Notes: generated by a model not told the origin, from the letters alone. A stretch of 64,000 nt of DNA from Hyphococcus sp. (GCA_021776375.1 JAJFGA010000074.1:1-64000); one strand, 5' to 3'; shown: positions 1 through 10,162, counted from the stretch's first letter. Made by a program: numbers and translations.

Positions 1-425
1 GAGATGCGTGCGAGCCTTATTATAATAATTGGCATAAGCTTTCAGCACACGATGCAAATGCGCCGCATTCAAGACGATGATGTGATCCAGACATTCCCGC
101 CGAACGGAGCCAATGACACGCTCGACATAGGCGTTCTGCCATGGGCTTCTCAAAGCTTTTGGGCCATCGCGTATGCCTAGCGCACGCAGTTTCGCTTTAT
201 ATACGGCTCCATAAATCGAATCATTATCACGGATTAGGTGTTTCGGCGCCTCGCCCCATGCAAAGGCCTCAACCAGTTGCTGCGCCGTCCACTGTGCTGT
301 TGGATGATCTGTCACGGCGATGTGAAGAATTTTTCGACGGTCATGCGCCAGAACAACAAATGCATAGAGCATCTTGAAACCGATAGTTGGGACAACGAGG
401 AAATCGCAGGCAGCGATATCGCGGG
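1..425 (-). pseudogene. Truncated DDE transposase (integrase core), 5' part missing
   Basis: Reading the minus strand from about 425 to the window edge gives an uninterrupted integrase-core sequence. It contains the first catalytic Asp in AACDFLVVPT, the second in IRDNDSIYG and the Glu in NAYVERVIGS, followed by RRECLDH and an AYANYYNKARTHL tail typical of this class of IS transposases. There is no start codon. The frame begins directly at the junction with prepilin-peptidase sequence, so the N-terminal DNA-binding half is gone. The C terminus continues beyond base 1, so the element's far end is not visible. The catalytic triad is intact, but without its N terminus the protein is unlikely to transpose. 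No terminal inverted repeat was found at the junction, which points to a deletion after insertion rather than a clean IS end. Confidence 0.8.
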
Positions 426-677
426 CGCGAAGGCGTCGGTCTTGGTGATGCGAAATTACTTGCAGCTATTGGCGCCTGGAACGGTTGGATGGCGCTGCCT
501 ATGGTTGTCTTCATCGCTACCCTCTTCGGGCTCGTCGTCGTTGGACTGATGCGCCTGCGCGGCGGCGACATTAGCGCCGAGACCGCCATCCCCTTCGGTC
601 CAGCGCTGGCGCTTTCCGGCGCCCTGATGGTTTTGCTTGGCCAAGGCGAAATCGGTCAACTGATCATTGATCAGTAG
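420..677 (+). pseudogene. Prepilin peptidase (type IV, A24 family), C-terminal fragment
   Basis: From about 420 to the TAG at 675-677 the plus strand encodes the C-terminal catalytic part of a type IV prepilin peptidase, the membrane aspartyl protease that cleaves and methylates type IV pilins or type II secretion pseudopilins. The GVGLGDAKLLAAIGAW motif carries the second catalytic Asp and is followed by a hydrophobic segment and the AIPFGPALALSG motif. The first catalytic Asp and the upstream membrane helices are missing because transposase DNA replaces them. An ATG at 387 lies inside the transposase sequence in another frame, so any product would be a chimera. Family assignment is strong from the motifs; loss of function is inferred from the truncation. 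Confidence 0.75.
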
Positions 678-1048
678 GTCGAGATAAATATTTTGTGGGT
701 AACAAATGGGGCGCATACCCATGCCGCTCGAGTCCCGGGTGGGGGCGCCATTTCCCTGTCTGCCGATGCCGACTGGCATGGTTCAGGCTCGCCGGATATC
801 TCAACCTTCCCCGATTTAACGTGAAAACTGGCTTGCAGCTCCCTTATTTCTTGGTCCTGGGCCCTTGGTTCATGTGTTGCCATAGAGGCACAGGTTGAAA
901 CTACCCGCCTGCCACCGCTGAGGGGCTGCCTCACCCAACTGTCTACGTGTCAGGGCCTTGTGACGGGAGGGGGGCGATCGCTCGCCGCTGTTCGCCATTT
1001 GGCGTCTGACGGACTTCGTCAAACCATAACAGACAAAGAGGGAAATTG
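678..1048. other. Intergenic region before the TonB-dependent receptor gene
   Basis: About 370 bases without a convincing gene. The stretch around 727-752 resembles the 3' end of a tRNA (TCGAGTC, a GGGGGCG run, CCA), but no partner acceptor strand, D-arm or anticodon arm lies upstream. The promoter of the receptor gene must lie here; I could not place its -35/-10 boxes with confidence. Confidence 0.4.
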
Positions 1049-4000
1049 ATGAGCAATCGAGTTAATCTGAAGCATAAATCAAAGAGCATACGCTCTGCAT
1101 TTATGACAGGCGTTGCGGCGCCGGCGCTGATAATGACGGGAGGGGCCGCCATCACTGCGCCAGCCTTTGCACAAGACAGTGTCGCTAGTGACGATGTCAT
1201 CGTCGTTACCGGTTCGCGACTAAAAGATCCAAACCTTGCAGCCACAAGCCCGGTAACGACGATTGGCGCCGAGGCGATTAATATTCGCGGCGCCACGGAT
1301 GTCGTCGATTTGCTCAACACAATGCCGCAAATCCTCACGACCGGCACCTCACAAAATACGGGCTTTGCGAACGGTGCGAACGGTACGGCGACAGTTAACC
1401 TTCGCGGCCTGGGCGCCACCCGAACCCTGGTTCTGGTCGACGGCAAGCGTTTGCCATTCGGTTCTCCGACTCAGGGCGGCTTTGCATCAGACATCAACCT
1501 GGTTCCCGCTCAGCTCGTTGAGCGTATTGAGATCACCACGGGCGGCGGTTCTGCCGTTTACGGTTCTGACGCGGTTGCAGGTGTTGCGAACTTCATCCTC
1601 AAAAAGGATTTTGAAGGGTTTGAAATTGACGGTCTGTTTGGCTTCAACCAGTCCGGCAATAACTCTGAATTTGCACAAAATGCACTTACTGGTTCTGGCT
1701 TTACGCCGGTGCAGGGCTCAACCACGGGCAATGAAACCTTTGACATCAGTGGTATGATGGGCGCCAACATTGACGGCGGCCGGGGCAATGTCACGGCTTA
1801 TTTCCGTTATTTGCACAATAATGGCCTCCTGCAAGGCGAGCGCGATTTCTCACAATGTGCGTTTATTGAAGCCCCAACAGCTGGCGGTCGGACTTGCCTG
1901 GGCTCGAACCAGGGCCCATTCCCGACTTCTTTTGTTGTCGGCATTCAGCCATTTCTTGATGGCAGCGGCAACCCTATCAATGATTTGGTTTTCGATGCTG
2001 GCGGCAACCCAATTCTTGACGCTATGGGTAATCAGGTTCTGCAACAACGAAATGTTGGTCTGGTTGATGCAGCGGGCAACCCGCTAGTTGCGCCAACGGC
2101 TTTGATGGTTGGTGGGGTCGCAGGATTCGATTCGCTCGGCAACCCGATCCTCTTGCCGAATGCGAGTGGTGCATTTTCTCTGAATAGTGACAACACGCTA
2201 TCTTCGGGTCTCAATAACGCGTTTAACTTTAACCCGTTCAACCCGATCCGCCGGTCTGTGGAGCGGTTCAATGCGGGCTTTAGCGGTCATTATGAAATCA
2301 ATGACAGCATCAATTCGTATATGAGCTTTGGCTTTACCCAGTCGAACTCGCCGCTAATTATCGCGCCGAGTGCTGCATTTGGCTCGTCGGTCAATTCGGT
2401 GAACTGCGATAACCCGCTTCTTACGGCGGAACAGCTTGCTAACATCTGTGGCTCCCAAGATCCTGTGACCCTCCTCTTTGAGCGTGACCAGGATGGCGAC
2501 GGTCTTGTCCAAACGGAAGTTCGTCGTCGTTTCGTTGAAGGCGGCGGGCGTACGGATGATCGCACCCTCACAAATTTCCGTGTTGTTGGCGGTTTCGAAG
2601 GCACCACATTTGATGATTGGGAATGGGATATTTTCGGACAGTTCGCTGCAACGAGCTTGTCGCGTCTGCAGACCAATCAGGTAACCTCGATCCAAATGAC
2701 GCGAGCGCTTGATATTGTTGATGACGGGTCAGGCAATCCGGTTTGTCGTAGCTTCTTGGACGGAACGGACCCAGCTTGTGTACCGTTCATTTCAGCCTAT
2801 GTAGTTGGCGCCGTAAATGATCCTACGCTTATTCAGTATGTTGATACGCCGACCTTAACACAGGGCAATATCCAGCAGACTGTGTTCGGCGGGACCATCC
2901 AGAACAATCTCGAACGCTATGGTATGCAAAGCCCTTGGGCTGATAATGCTGCGCACATTCTGTTTGGTGTTGAGTATCGTCGCGATCAACTGTCAACGCA
3001 GGCGGATGCGACGAACGCGGGTGGCCAGTTGATTGGCTCTGGCGGCGCTGTTCTGCCGACCAACGGCAAAACAGAAGTCTGGGAATTGTTCATGGAGACG
3101 AATATCCCACTCGTTCAAGACATGCCATATGTTGAGGACCTCTCCATCACAGGCGCCTATCGGTATTCAAACTATGGCTCTCGTGACATCCGGAACAATA
3201 TTACCGGCGGTAACTTCAGCACCGGCTCTTTCGCAGCCGGTCTTTCCTGGACTCCCGTTGAGGATGTTCGCATGCGCGCTCAGTTCCAGCGTGCGATCCG
3301 GGCGCCGAATGTTGGCAACCTCTTCTTGCCACAAAATGGCAACCTGACGTCGGTTGCTGACCCTTGTGCTGGTTTCGCTGGCACGCCTCCTCCGGGTCAG
3401 GTGCCGACAGCCACAGCCGCGCAATGTGCGAATTCGGGTGTTACTTCCTCTCAGTTCGGCGCTATTCCGCCAGACTCTGGTCAGTTGAACATCCTCATTG
3501 GCGGCAACACGGATCTGACACCGGAAATCGCCAGCACATACACCGTTGGCGCAATCATCACGCCGCGTCAGGCGCCAGGTCTGACGGTTTCGGTTGATTA
3601 CTTCAGAATTAATATGAGTGAAGTTATCTCTACAATTCCACCATCATTCACTCTGAATACATGTCTACAGACTGGCGATCCGCAATTCTGTAGCCTCATC
3701 AGCCGCGGCACTGACGGGTCGCTCACACAACTTCCACGTACCTTAAATAACATTGTGGCGACATCTCAAAACATCGCCGGAACGCTAACCCAAGGTATCG
3801 ATACTCGCGTCACTTACAGCTATGATTTAGGTGAGTGGGGGACGTTCGCCTGGGACTATAATGGCAGTTACTATTTCGAAAACTCGGTTCTGCCTGTGCC
3901 TGGCGCCGGAGAATTTGACTGCGTCGGATTCTTTGATCAAGCGTGCGGCAACCCAACCTTCGACTATGTCCACAACTTCACGACGACATATCAGACGAAC

Positions 4001-4333
4001 TTTAATGTTAGTTTGTCCTTGGTCTGGCGTTATCTGTCGGGCGTCGATCGTATCTCAGCAATTGATGGCAGTACAGGTGCAATAACGGTGTTCACCCCGG
4101 GTACATTGGCATCTGCTAAGCTACCTTCACAAAACTATTTCGACGTGGCTGCGTTCTGGGATATCGCTGAGAATGTGCGGATCCGCGCGGGCGTGAACAA
4201 CTTGTTCGACGTTGATCCACCAATCGTACCGGGCTTCGGTCCGTCACCAACCGGCAATCAGACTTCGGAGTCATTTAACAACTATGACACCGAAGGTCGG
4301 TTCATCTTCACCGGCATTAATATCCGGTTCTAA
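1049..4333 (+). CDS. TonB-dependent receptor, outer membrane
   Basis: Large (1094 residues) outer-membrane active transporter. A signal peptide ends at about residue 41 (APAFA/QDS), followed by a TonB-box-like DVIVVTGSR segment (about 49-57), a plug domain (LRGLGATRTLVLVDGKR, RIEITTGGGSAVYGSDAVAGVAN) and a long beta-barrel ending in Phe. ATG at 1049 follows an AGAGGG ribosome site; the in-frame TTG just before it is less likely. Two barrel-loop insertions stand out: a run of GNP-containing repeats (nt about 1955-2170) and an acidic DQDGDG loop near residue 480 that resembles a calcium-binding loop. Paired cysteines occur in the extracellular loops. The architecture matches the carbohydrate/peptide receptors of Caulobacter and Sphingomonas rather than small siderophore receptors. 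The substrate cannot be told, because no transport partner lies alongside. Confidence 0.9.
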   Translation: MSNRVNLKHKSKSIRSAFMTGVAAPALIMTGGAAITAPAFAQDSVASDDVIVVTGSRLKDPNLAATSPVTTIGAEAINIRGATDVVDLLNTMPQILTTGTSQNTGFANGANGTATVNLRGLGATRTLVLVDGKRLPFGSPTQGGFASDINLVPAQLVERIEITTGGGSAVYGSDAVAGVANFILKKDFEGFEIDGLFGFNQSGNNSEFAQNALTGSGFTPVQGSTTGNETFDISGMMGANIDGGRGNVTAYFRYLHNNGLLQGERDFSQCAFIEAPTAGGRTCLGSNQGPFPTSFVVGIQPFLDGSGNPINDLVFDAGGNPILDAMGNQVLQQRNVGLVDAAGNPLVAPTALMVGGVAGFDSLGNPILLPNASGAFSLNSDNTLSSGLNNAFNFNPFNPIRRSVERFNAGFSGHYEINDSINSYMSFGFTQSNSPLIIAPSAAFGSSVNSVNCDNPLLTAEQLANICGSQDPVTLLFERDQDGDGLVQTEVRRRFVEGGGRTDDRTLTNFRVVGGFEGTTFDDWEWDIFGQFAATSLSRLQTNQVTSIQMTRALDIVDDGSGNPVCRSFLDGTDPACVPFISAYVVGAVNDPTLIQYVDTPTLTQGNIQQTVFGGTIQNNLERYGMQSPWADNAAHILFGVEYRRDQLSTQADATNAGGQLIGSGGAVLPTNGKTEVWELFMETNIPLVQDMPYVEDLSITGAYRYSNYGSRDIRNNITGGNFSTGSFAAGLSWTPVEDVRMRAQFQRAIRAPNVGNLFLPQNGNLTSVADPCAGFAGTPPPGQVPTATAAQCANSGVTSSQFGAIPPDSGQLNILIGGNTDLTPEIASTYTVGAIITPRQAPGLTVSVDYFRINMSEVISTIPPSFTLNTCLQTGDPQFCSLISRGTDGSLTQLPRTLNNIVATSQNIAGTLTQGIDTRVTYSYDLGEWGTFAWDYNGSYYFENSVLPVPGAGEFDCVGFFDQACGNPTFDYVHNFTTTYQTNFNVSLSLVWRYLSGVDRISAIDGSTGAITVFTPGTLASAKLPSQNYFDVAAFWDIAENVRIRAGVNNLFDVDPPIVPGFGPSPTGNQTSESFNNYDTEGRFIFTGINIRF

Positions 4334-4353
4334 TTTGTAGATGATCTAAGACT

Positions 4354-4388
4354 AAGGGCGGAACCTTCGGGTTTCGCCCTTTTTTATT
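4354..4388 (+). terminator. Rho-independent terminator of the receptor gene
   Basis: AAGGGCG (4354-4360) pairs with CGCCCTT (4375-4381), with further pairing inside the loop around TTCG. A T-rich tract follows. It lies 20 bases after the receptor stop codon and on the correct strand. Confidence 0.85.
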
Positions 4389-4416
4389 TTGGAAAATGAC
4401 ATACAGCTTCGCTATA

Positions 4417-4890
4417 TTATTGAACCATTGCGCGTAGCATCCAGGCGGTTTTCTCATGGATCTGTATACGCACGGTCAAGAGATCGGCGCTGGCGGCGTC
4501 GCCGGCTTCTTCCGCTGTATTGATGCCTTCGCGCGCGCGTCGGATCAGCGTTTCGTGCCCTTCCAGCAAGCGCTCAATCATGGTTGTCGCCGGCGGTGTC
4601 GCCGCATCGGCGTTGTCGATCACCGCAAGGTCGGACAGCGCCTTACCGCTTGATGGCGCGAACACGCCAAGCGCGCGGACCCTTTCGGCGATTTCATCGA
4701 GTGCGGCCCACATTTCGCGATATTGCTCCTCAAACATCACATGCAGCGAATGAAATTGCGGGCCAGTGACGTTCCAATGGTAGGCGTGGGTTTTCATGTA
4801 AAGCTGGTAAGTGTCCGCGAGCGTATTGTTGAGCGCTGTTGCAACGGATGTTCGGGCGTTTTCTTCGAGGCCGATATTCACCTGGGTCAT
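4417..4890 (-). CDS. dps: Dps family DNA-binding ferritin-like protein
   Basis: 157-residue member of the Dps family: dodecameric mini-ferritins that oxidise Fe(II) with hydrogen peroxide, store iron and protect DNA. The inter-subunit ferroxidase signature is visible as His38 (HWNVTGP), His50 and Glu54 (HVMFEEQY), followed by the DEIAERVRALG helix typical of the family. The start is the ATG at 4890, preceded by AAGGAG with 7-base spacing; an upstream in-frame TTG would overlap that ribosome site. The N terminus is short with little positive charge, so DNA binding is not assured. It is transcribed alone, convergent with the receptor gene and facing its terminator. The upstream gap is AT-rich and may hold a stress-responsive promoter, but no OxyR or Fur box could be asserted. 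Confidence 0.9.
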   Translation of the reverse strand: MTQVNIGLEENARTSVATALNNTLADTYQLYMKTHAYHWNVTGPQFHSLHVMFEEQYREMWAALDEIAERVRALGVFAPSSGKALSDLAVIDNADAATPPATTMIERLLEGHETLIRRAREGINTAEEAGDAASADLLTVRIQIHEKTAWMLRAMVQ

Positions 4891-5001
4891 TGATTGTCTC
4901 CTTGCCAATAGGCGAACTGCTTTGTGGCTTGGAGATAGGGGTTGATGGAATATTAATCAAATAGATATTACTGAATTACACATTCGATATTTTCGATATA
5001 T

Positions 5002-6526
<1,525 letters not shown>

Positions 6527-7609
6527 ATGATCGCGAAATTGCAAACAGCGATTTCAAATGTACCGAGCCGGAAAGCACGGCTGAAGGGCCTGACCCGGGT
6601 TGAATCGGTAAAGCTGAGGGTTGAACGCGCTGCGCTTTTGTTTCGCGGCGCGCCGATTGCGATCACCATCAGCGCGGTTAACGCTGGCATCACAACGGCA
6701 ATCATGTGGTCGGATGTCGATCGCAATATCCTTCTGAGTTGGGCGGGCGCGATCTTGGTGTTGTCGTTCCTTCGCGGAGCGCTGTGGTTGCGGTTTCGGT
6801 TTGACGGAACATCAGGCCGCAGCATGTCGCGCTTCGCCACCTATCATTTATTTTTCATGGCGCTGAACGGCGCATTGTGGGGCTCGCTCGGACCGATTTT
6901 TGCCGTGCACGGACTGCTTGGCCATGCGTTTCTTCCTTTTGTGATGGCTGGCATGGCAATCGCGGCGATTGTATCGGCTGGTGCGTCGTGGCGTGCGGTT
7001 GTTGCGTTTAACGTACCGGCGCTGGCGCCGCTTGCTGCGGTCTATGCGATTGCTGCGGGCGCCGACGGGTTGGCGACCGCCAGCATTGTTGCTCTTTATG
7101 GCGTCGCCACAGTGTATCTTGCGCTGACCATGCAGCGCGTGGTTGACCGCTCAATCTTGTTGCACACCAAGAACACGACGCTGTTTTCTGCGTTGCAAAA
7201 GCAGGTCGATGAGGCCCATGAGGCCGAACAGCGGTTTCGCGGTCTGGTCGAGTGCTCGCAGGATGTCACGCTTATTTTTTCCCCGAGCGGGCGCATTACC
7301 TATGCGAGCCCCTCCGTCGAGAGCGCCCTTGGCGCGGCACCGGAGGATATGATCGGCCTGACCACCAGGGAGGTGGTGCATCCCGACGACATCCCGCAAT
7401 TTCGCGCTGTTGGAGAAAAGTCCCTGTCGCAGCTGGGTGAGGTGATGACGCTTGAGCATGTCTGCATGAAAGGGCCGGAGCGAGCAGACCATGTGGCGCT
7501 TAGTGGGCGGCTCACCAATATGCTTTATGTGCCTGGCATTGACGGCTTTGTTTTCAACGGCGGTCTTCTGGAAGAGGGTGAGCGCGCCCATATCCACGCA
7601 GCGGAATAA
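6527..7609 (+). CDS. Integral membrane sensor protein with a single C-terminal PAS domain
   Basis: 360 residues. An N-terminal cytoplasmic stretch (about 1-40) is followed by several hydrophobic segments (about 42-215) in a MASE-like arrangement, a short linker helix (NTTLFSALQKQVDEAHEAEQRF) and one PAS domain (about 235-350: LVECSQDVTLIFSPSGRITYASP, VHPDDIPQFR). The expected output domain (histidine kinase, GGDEF or EAL) is absent and the gene ends soon after the PAS fold with HAAE. No frameshifted continuation is seen downstream. It may signal through a partner or be a truncated sensor. The membrane layout resembles the N terminus of the hybrid kinase at 52-56 kb, which is by-eye similarity only. 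ATG at 6527 is preceded by AGAAGG. Confidence 0.65.
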   Translation: MIAKLQTAISNVPSRKARLKGLTRVESVKLRVERAALLFRGAPIAITISAVNAGITTAIMWSDVDRNILLSWAGAILVLSFLRGALWLRFRFDGTSGRSMSRFATYHLFFMALNGALWGSLGPIFAVHGLLGHAFLPFVMAGMAIAAIVSAGASWRAVVAFNVPALAPLAAVYAIAAGADGLATASIVALYGVATVYLALTMQRVVDRSILLHTKNTTLFSALQKQVDEAHEAEQRFRGLVECSQDVTLIFSPSGRITYASPSVESALGAAPEDMIGLTTREVVHPDDIPQFRAVGEKSLSQLGEVMTLEHVCMKGPERADHVALSGRLTNMLYVPGIDGFVFNGGLLEEGERAHIHAAE

Positions 7610-7690
7610 ATCAGGCGCTGTGCTTCGCGCTTCTTGCTTTGCGCCAATTTCTCAATCATCAATGCGAATTGAGAGCACGAAAGGGTTGCC

Positions 7691-8830
7691 ATGAGCGGGA
7701 TTCCCGGGGGCGTTTTGTCCGGCATTCGAATTGTTGAGTTTGAAGGGCTGGGCCCGGCGCCATTTTGCGGCATGCTGCTCGCCGATCTCGGCGCCGATGT
7801 GATCGTGATTGAGCGGAAGGGTGGAATGGACACGGGCGCCGCCGCTATTTTCAAGCGTGGCAAACGATCGATAGCGCTCGACCTTAAGAACCGGACGGCG
7901 CGCAATATTGCAGCCGATATTGTCGCCAATGCCGACGCTCTGATTGAAGGGCTTCGCCCTGGCGTGATGGAACGGCTCGGTCTTGGGCCGGATGATGTGC
8001 GTGCGCGCAATAAAAAGTTGGTTTACGGACGCCTCACCGGTTGGGGGCAGGACGGCCCGCTCGCCCATGTGGCGGGCCATGACATAAACTATGTCTCTTT
8101 GTCCGGCGCGGCCTGGTATGCAGGCGCGGGCGACACACCGCCAACGCCGCCGCCAACTCTGGTGGGCGATGTCGGCGGCGGGTCGCTTTATCTTGCAATC
8201 GGAATACTTGCCGGCGTCCTCAAGGCGCGAGAGACCGGCGAGGGGTGTGTCGTTGATGCGGCCATCGTCGATGGCTCAGCGCATATGATGAACCTTTTAT
8301 ATTCGCTTCGCGCCGCGGGCGGAATGCCTGATGCACGCGGGCAAAGCATGATTGACGGCGCGCATTTTTACGCCAGCTATCAATGCGCAGATGATCAATG
8401 GATCAGCATTGGGCCGCTGGAGCCGAAATTTTACAGTGAGCTTCTCGAACGCCTGGAGCTTCAGGACGATGCGGCATTCGCAAACCAATTCGACCGGGAA
8501 AAGTGGCCGGCGCTGAAACAGCGTTTTGCGGCTATATTTCAGACCCGGACCCGAGATGAATGGGTGGCGCGCTTGCACGGAACCGATGTTTGTTTCGCGC
8601 CGGTGCTGACGCCGGGTGAGGCGGCAAAAGATGAGCATATGCGCGCGCGCAACATCTTGCGCGACATTGGTGGTGTCTTGCAGGCCGCACCGGCGCCGCG
8701 CTTTGACGGCGAGACGCCGCCTGACCCGCGGCCGGTTCCCTCGCCGGGACAGCATGCGGAAGAAATTTTGGCGGAGATCGGCGTTGACGACCGCGAGATC
8801 GCGGCCTGGCGAGAAGACGGGACGCTTTGA
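7691..8830 (+). CDS. Alpha-methylacyl-CoA racemase-like protein (CaiB/BaiF family)
   Basis: 379-residue type III CoA-transferase-fold protein that fits alpha-methylacyl-CoA racemase better than a CoA transferase. Racemases epimerise the 2-methyl branch of acyl-CoAs so that they can enter beta-oxidation. The proposed acid/base pair is visible as His130 (GHDINY) and Asp160 (GDVGGGS), 30 residues apart as in the mycobacterial enzyme, with Glu244 in LEPKFY as a third matching residue. RPGVMERLGLGPDD and YGRLTGWGQDGP are further family motifs. ATG at 7691 follows AAAGGG. The next gene begins 4 bases after the stop, so the two are probably cotranscribed. Branched-chain acyl-CoA handling agrees with the valine-degradation genes 35 kb away, but no direct link is shown. 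Confidence 0.85.
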   Translation: MSGIPGGVLSGIRIVEFEGLGPAPFCGMLLADLGADVIVIERKGGMDTGAAAIFKRGKRSIALDLKNRTARNIAADIVANADALIEGLRPGVMERLGLGPDDVRARNKKLVYGRLTGWGQDGPLAHVAGHDINYVSLSGAAWYAGAGDTPPTPPPTLVGDVGGGSLYLAIGILAGVLKARETGEGCVVDAAIVDGSAHMMNLLYSLRAAGGMPDARGQSMIDGAHFYASYQCADDQWISIGPLEPKFYSELLERLELQDDAAFANQFDREKWPALKQRFAAIFQTRTRDEWVARLHGTDVCFAPVLTPGEAAKDEHMRARNILRDIGGVLQAAPAPRFDGETPPDPRPVPSPGQHAEEILAEIGVDDREIAAWREDGTL

Positions 8831-8833
8831 CGA

Positions 8834-9277
8834 ATGCGGCCGCGACAAAGACAAAGCCTTGCGCTTACCGGCTGGCGGGAGTGGGCGGCGCTTCCGGATC
8901 TTGGCGTGGAGCGGATTGGCGCCAAGATTGACACCGGCGCGAAGATTTCAGCGATTCACGCCATCAAAATTAAAGAATTTGAGACCGATGGCGTGCTCCA
9001 TGTAGAGTTTTGGGTTCACACGCTGCAGGGGCAACAAGATCGGGAAATATTCTGTCATGCGCCGATTGCCGACAAGCGCATCATAAAAAGTTCTAACGGG
9101 CTTGAAGAAGAGCGTATTGTCATCGAGACAGATTTGCGCCTTGGCGCACATCTCTGGAACATCAGCATAACGCTCGCCAACCGTGATACGATGGAGTTTC
9201 CGCTCCTGATCGGACGCGATGCGCTTGGCGGAAAATTTATGATTGATCCAGACGCCTCTTATCTGTTGGGAGCGTAA
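8834..9277 (+). CDS. Retropepsin-like protein of the putative ATP-dependent Zn protease family
   Basis: 147 residues belonging to the small family annotated as ATP-dependent zinc protease and often found near RimK. The fold is that of a retroviral-type aspartic protease: GAKIDTGAKISAIHA (about 28-42) carries the DTG catalytic motif, and LLIGRDALGGKFMIDP (about 124-139) is the conserved C-terminal half. RIIKSSNG in the middle is also characteristic. No zinc ligands are obvious, so the family name is doubtful and an aspartyl mechanism is more likely (inference). It starts 4 bases after the racemase stop with no clear ribosome site, suggesting reinitiation. Substrate unknown. Confidence 0.75.
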   Translation: MRPRQRQSLALTGWREWAALPDLGVERIGAKIDTGAKISAIHAIKIKEFETDGVLHVEFWVHTLQGQQDREIFCHAPIADKRIIKSSNGLEEERIVIETDLRLGAHLWNISITLANRDTMEFPLLIGRDALGGKFMIDPDASYLLGA

Positions 9278-9280
9278 CCG

Positions 9281-9703
9281 CTAAAGCATTTTTTGCAGCG
9301 CCAGAATTCTTGGCGCATCTTTTTCGCGCCCCATCAACGTTAACATTTCGATTTGCTCGCTAATGTCGGGCGCATAGAACGCGCCGAACTGCGTGCGGGT
9401 TTTAGGTTCCAACCGGACCCACTCGCCATGGCGGGTTTTTAACTCAAACCCCGCCATCGCTTCGATTGGCAGCGGCGCATCGAAACGATGAAATATCTGC
9501 GAGCGAAACCGGGGGCTGGATTGTACATCAAACCTATCTCGGGAGCGCCAATGCGCATCAAGCGCATTGATATCGCGTTGGCTGAGCAGAAGATCAATGT
9601 CGGCAATGCCGCCGACATCGGCGCCAGCGACATGGGCGGCCGCGCTGCCAATCAGCAACCATTCGTCATGAAAAATTACCGCCGTATCAGCGATGAGTTT
9701 CAA
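9281..9703 (-). CDS. Nucleotidyltransferase-like hypothetical protein
   Basis: 140-residue soluble protein with a nucleotidyltransferase-like pattern near its N terminus: LLIGSAAAHVAG followed by ADIDLLLS, i.e. a GS motif and a D-x-D pair that could bind metal. A later ELKTRHGEWVRLEPKTRTQFG segment would fit a third strand. The start is uncertain. The only start-like codon in the conserved region is TTG at 9703, and the frame stays open upstream into the end of the preceding gene without an ATG or GTG. It lies 38 bases downstream of the DUF427 gene on the same strand, so they are probably cotranscribed. No specific function can be assigned; a toxin-antitoxin-type MNT role is possible but there is no HEPN partner. 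Confidence 0.55.
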   Translation of the reverse strand: MKLIADTAVIFHDEWLLIGSAAAHVAGADVGGIADIDLLLSQRDINALDAHWRSRDRFDVQSSPRFRSQIFHRFDAPLPIEAMAGFELKTRHGEWVRLEPKTRTQFGAFYAPDISEQIEMLTLMGREKDAPRILALQKML

Positions 9704-9741
9704 AGACGCTGAAAGCGCCGCGGCGCCTTTGTCTGGCGGGG

Positions 9742-10026
9742 TTATTGGCTGACCTCGACGCCGTTCCAGAAGGCGATGTGATCTTTAAGATGCGCCGCCT
9801 TTTCAAACGTTTCCGGATAGTACCATGCGGCGTTGACATTCTCATCGCCATTGACGGCGAGCGTGTAATAGCTGGCGTCGCCTTTCCATGGGCAGTGGGA
9901 TGTGTGATCGGACGCGCGCAAATATTTCTTGTTCACCGCGTCTGGTGGGAAATAGATATTGCCTTCGACGACTTCGAAAGTGTCGCTTTGCGCAATCACT
10001 TCGCCGTTCCATATTGCCTTCGCCAT
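9742..10026 (-). CDS. DUF427 domain-containing protein
   Basis: 94-residue single-domain DUF427 protein. The family signature is present: AKAIWNGEVIAQSD at the N terminus, GNIYFPPDAV, TSHCPWKGDASYYTL and the AAWYYPETFEKAAHLKDHIAFWNGVEV end. The biochemical role of DUF427 is not established. Proteins of this fold are small beta-barrels common in actinobacteria and alphaproteobacteria. The start is the ATG at 10026, preceded by AAGGAG at good spacing; the longer frame upstream to 10071 lacks such a site. It heads a two-gene unit with the nucleotidyltransferase-like gene. Confidence 0.85.
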   Translation of the reverse strand: MAKAIWNGEVIAQSDTFEVVEGNIYFPPDAVNKKYLRASDHTSHCPWKGDASYYTLAVNGDENVNAAWYYPETFEKAAHLKDHIAFWNGVEVSQ

Positions 10027-10162
10027 GACGCAGCTCCTTAGACAGATTTTTCTTGCGGCCCAGGTTTTCAAATATCCAGGCAGCCATAAATGCCGAAGGC
10101 GTTTATGTCGTAGCTCATGGTGGCGGTTTCAACCGTCGTTTACGGCGAGCTCTGTCCTGGCA

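Noticed and set aside
141-677. Short plus-strand frames across the left edge that look like separate genes
   Set aside because: They are antisense shadows of the transposase remnant, except for the prepilin peptidase tail, which is annotated.
727-752. tRNA 3'-end-like sequence (TCGAGTC...GGGGGCGCCA)
   Set aside because: No matching acceptor 5' strand, D-arm or anticodon arm upstream; at most a remnant or attachment-site-like scar.
671-934. Minus-strand frame of 87 codons
   Set aside because: No ribosome site, no family resemblance, and the residue mix looks like translated non-coding DNA.
4891-5001. Possible OxyR or Fur box upstream of dps
   Set aside because: The region is AT-rich with ATATCGAA repeats, but no spacing or symmetry matched a known box.
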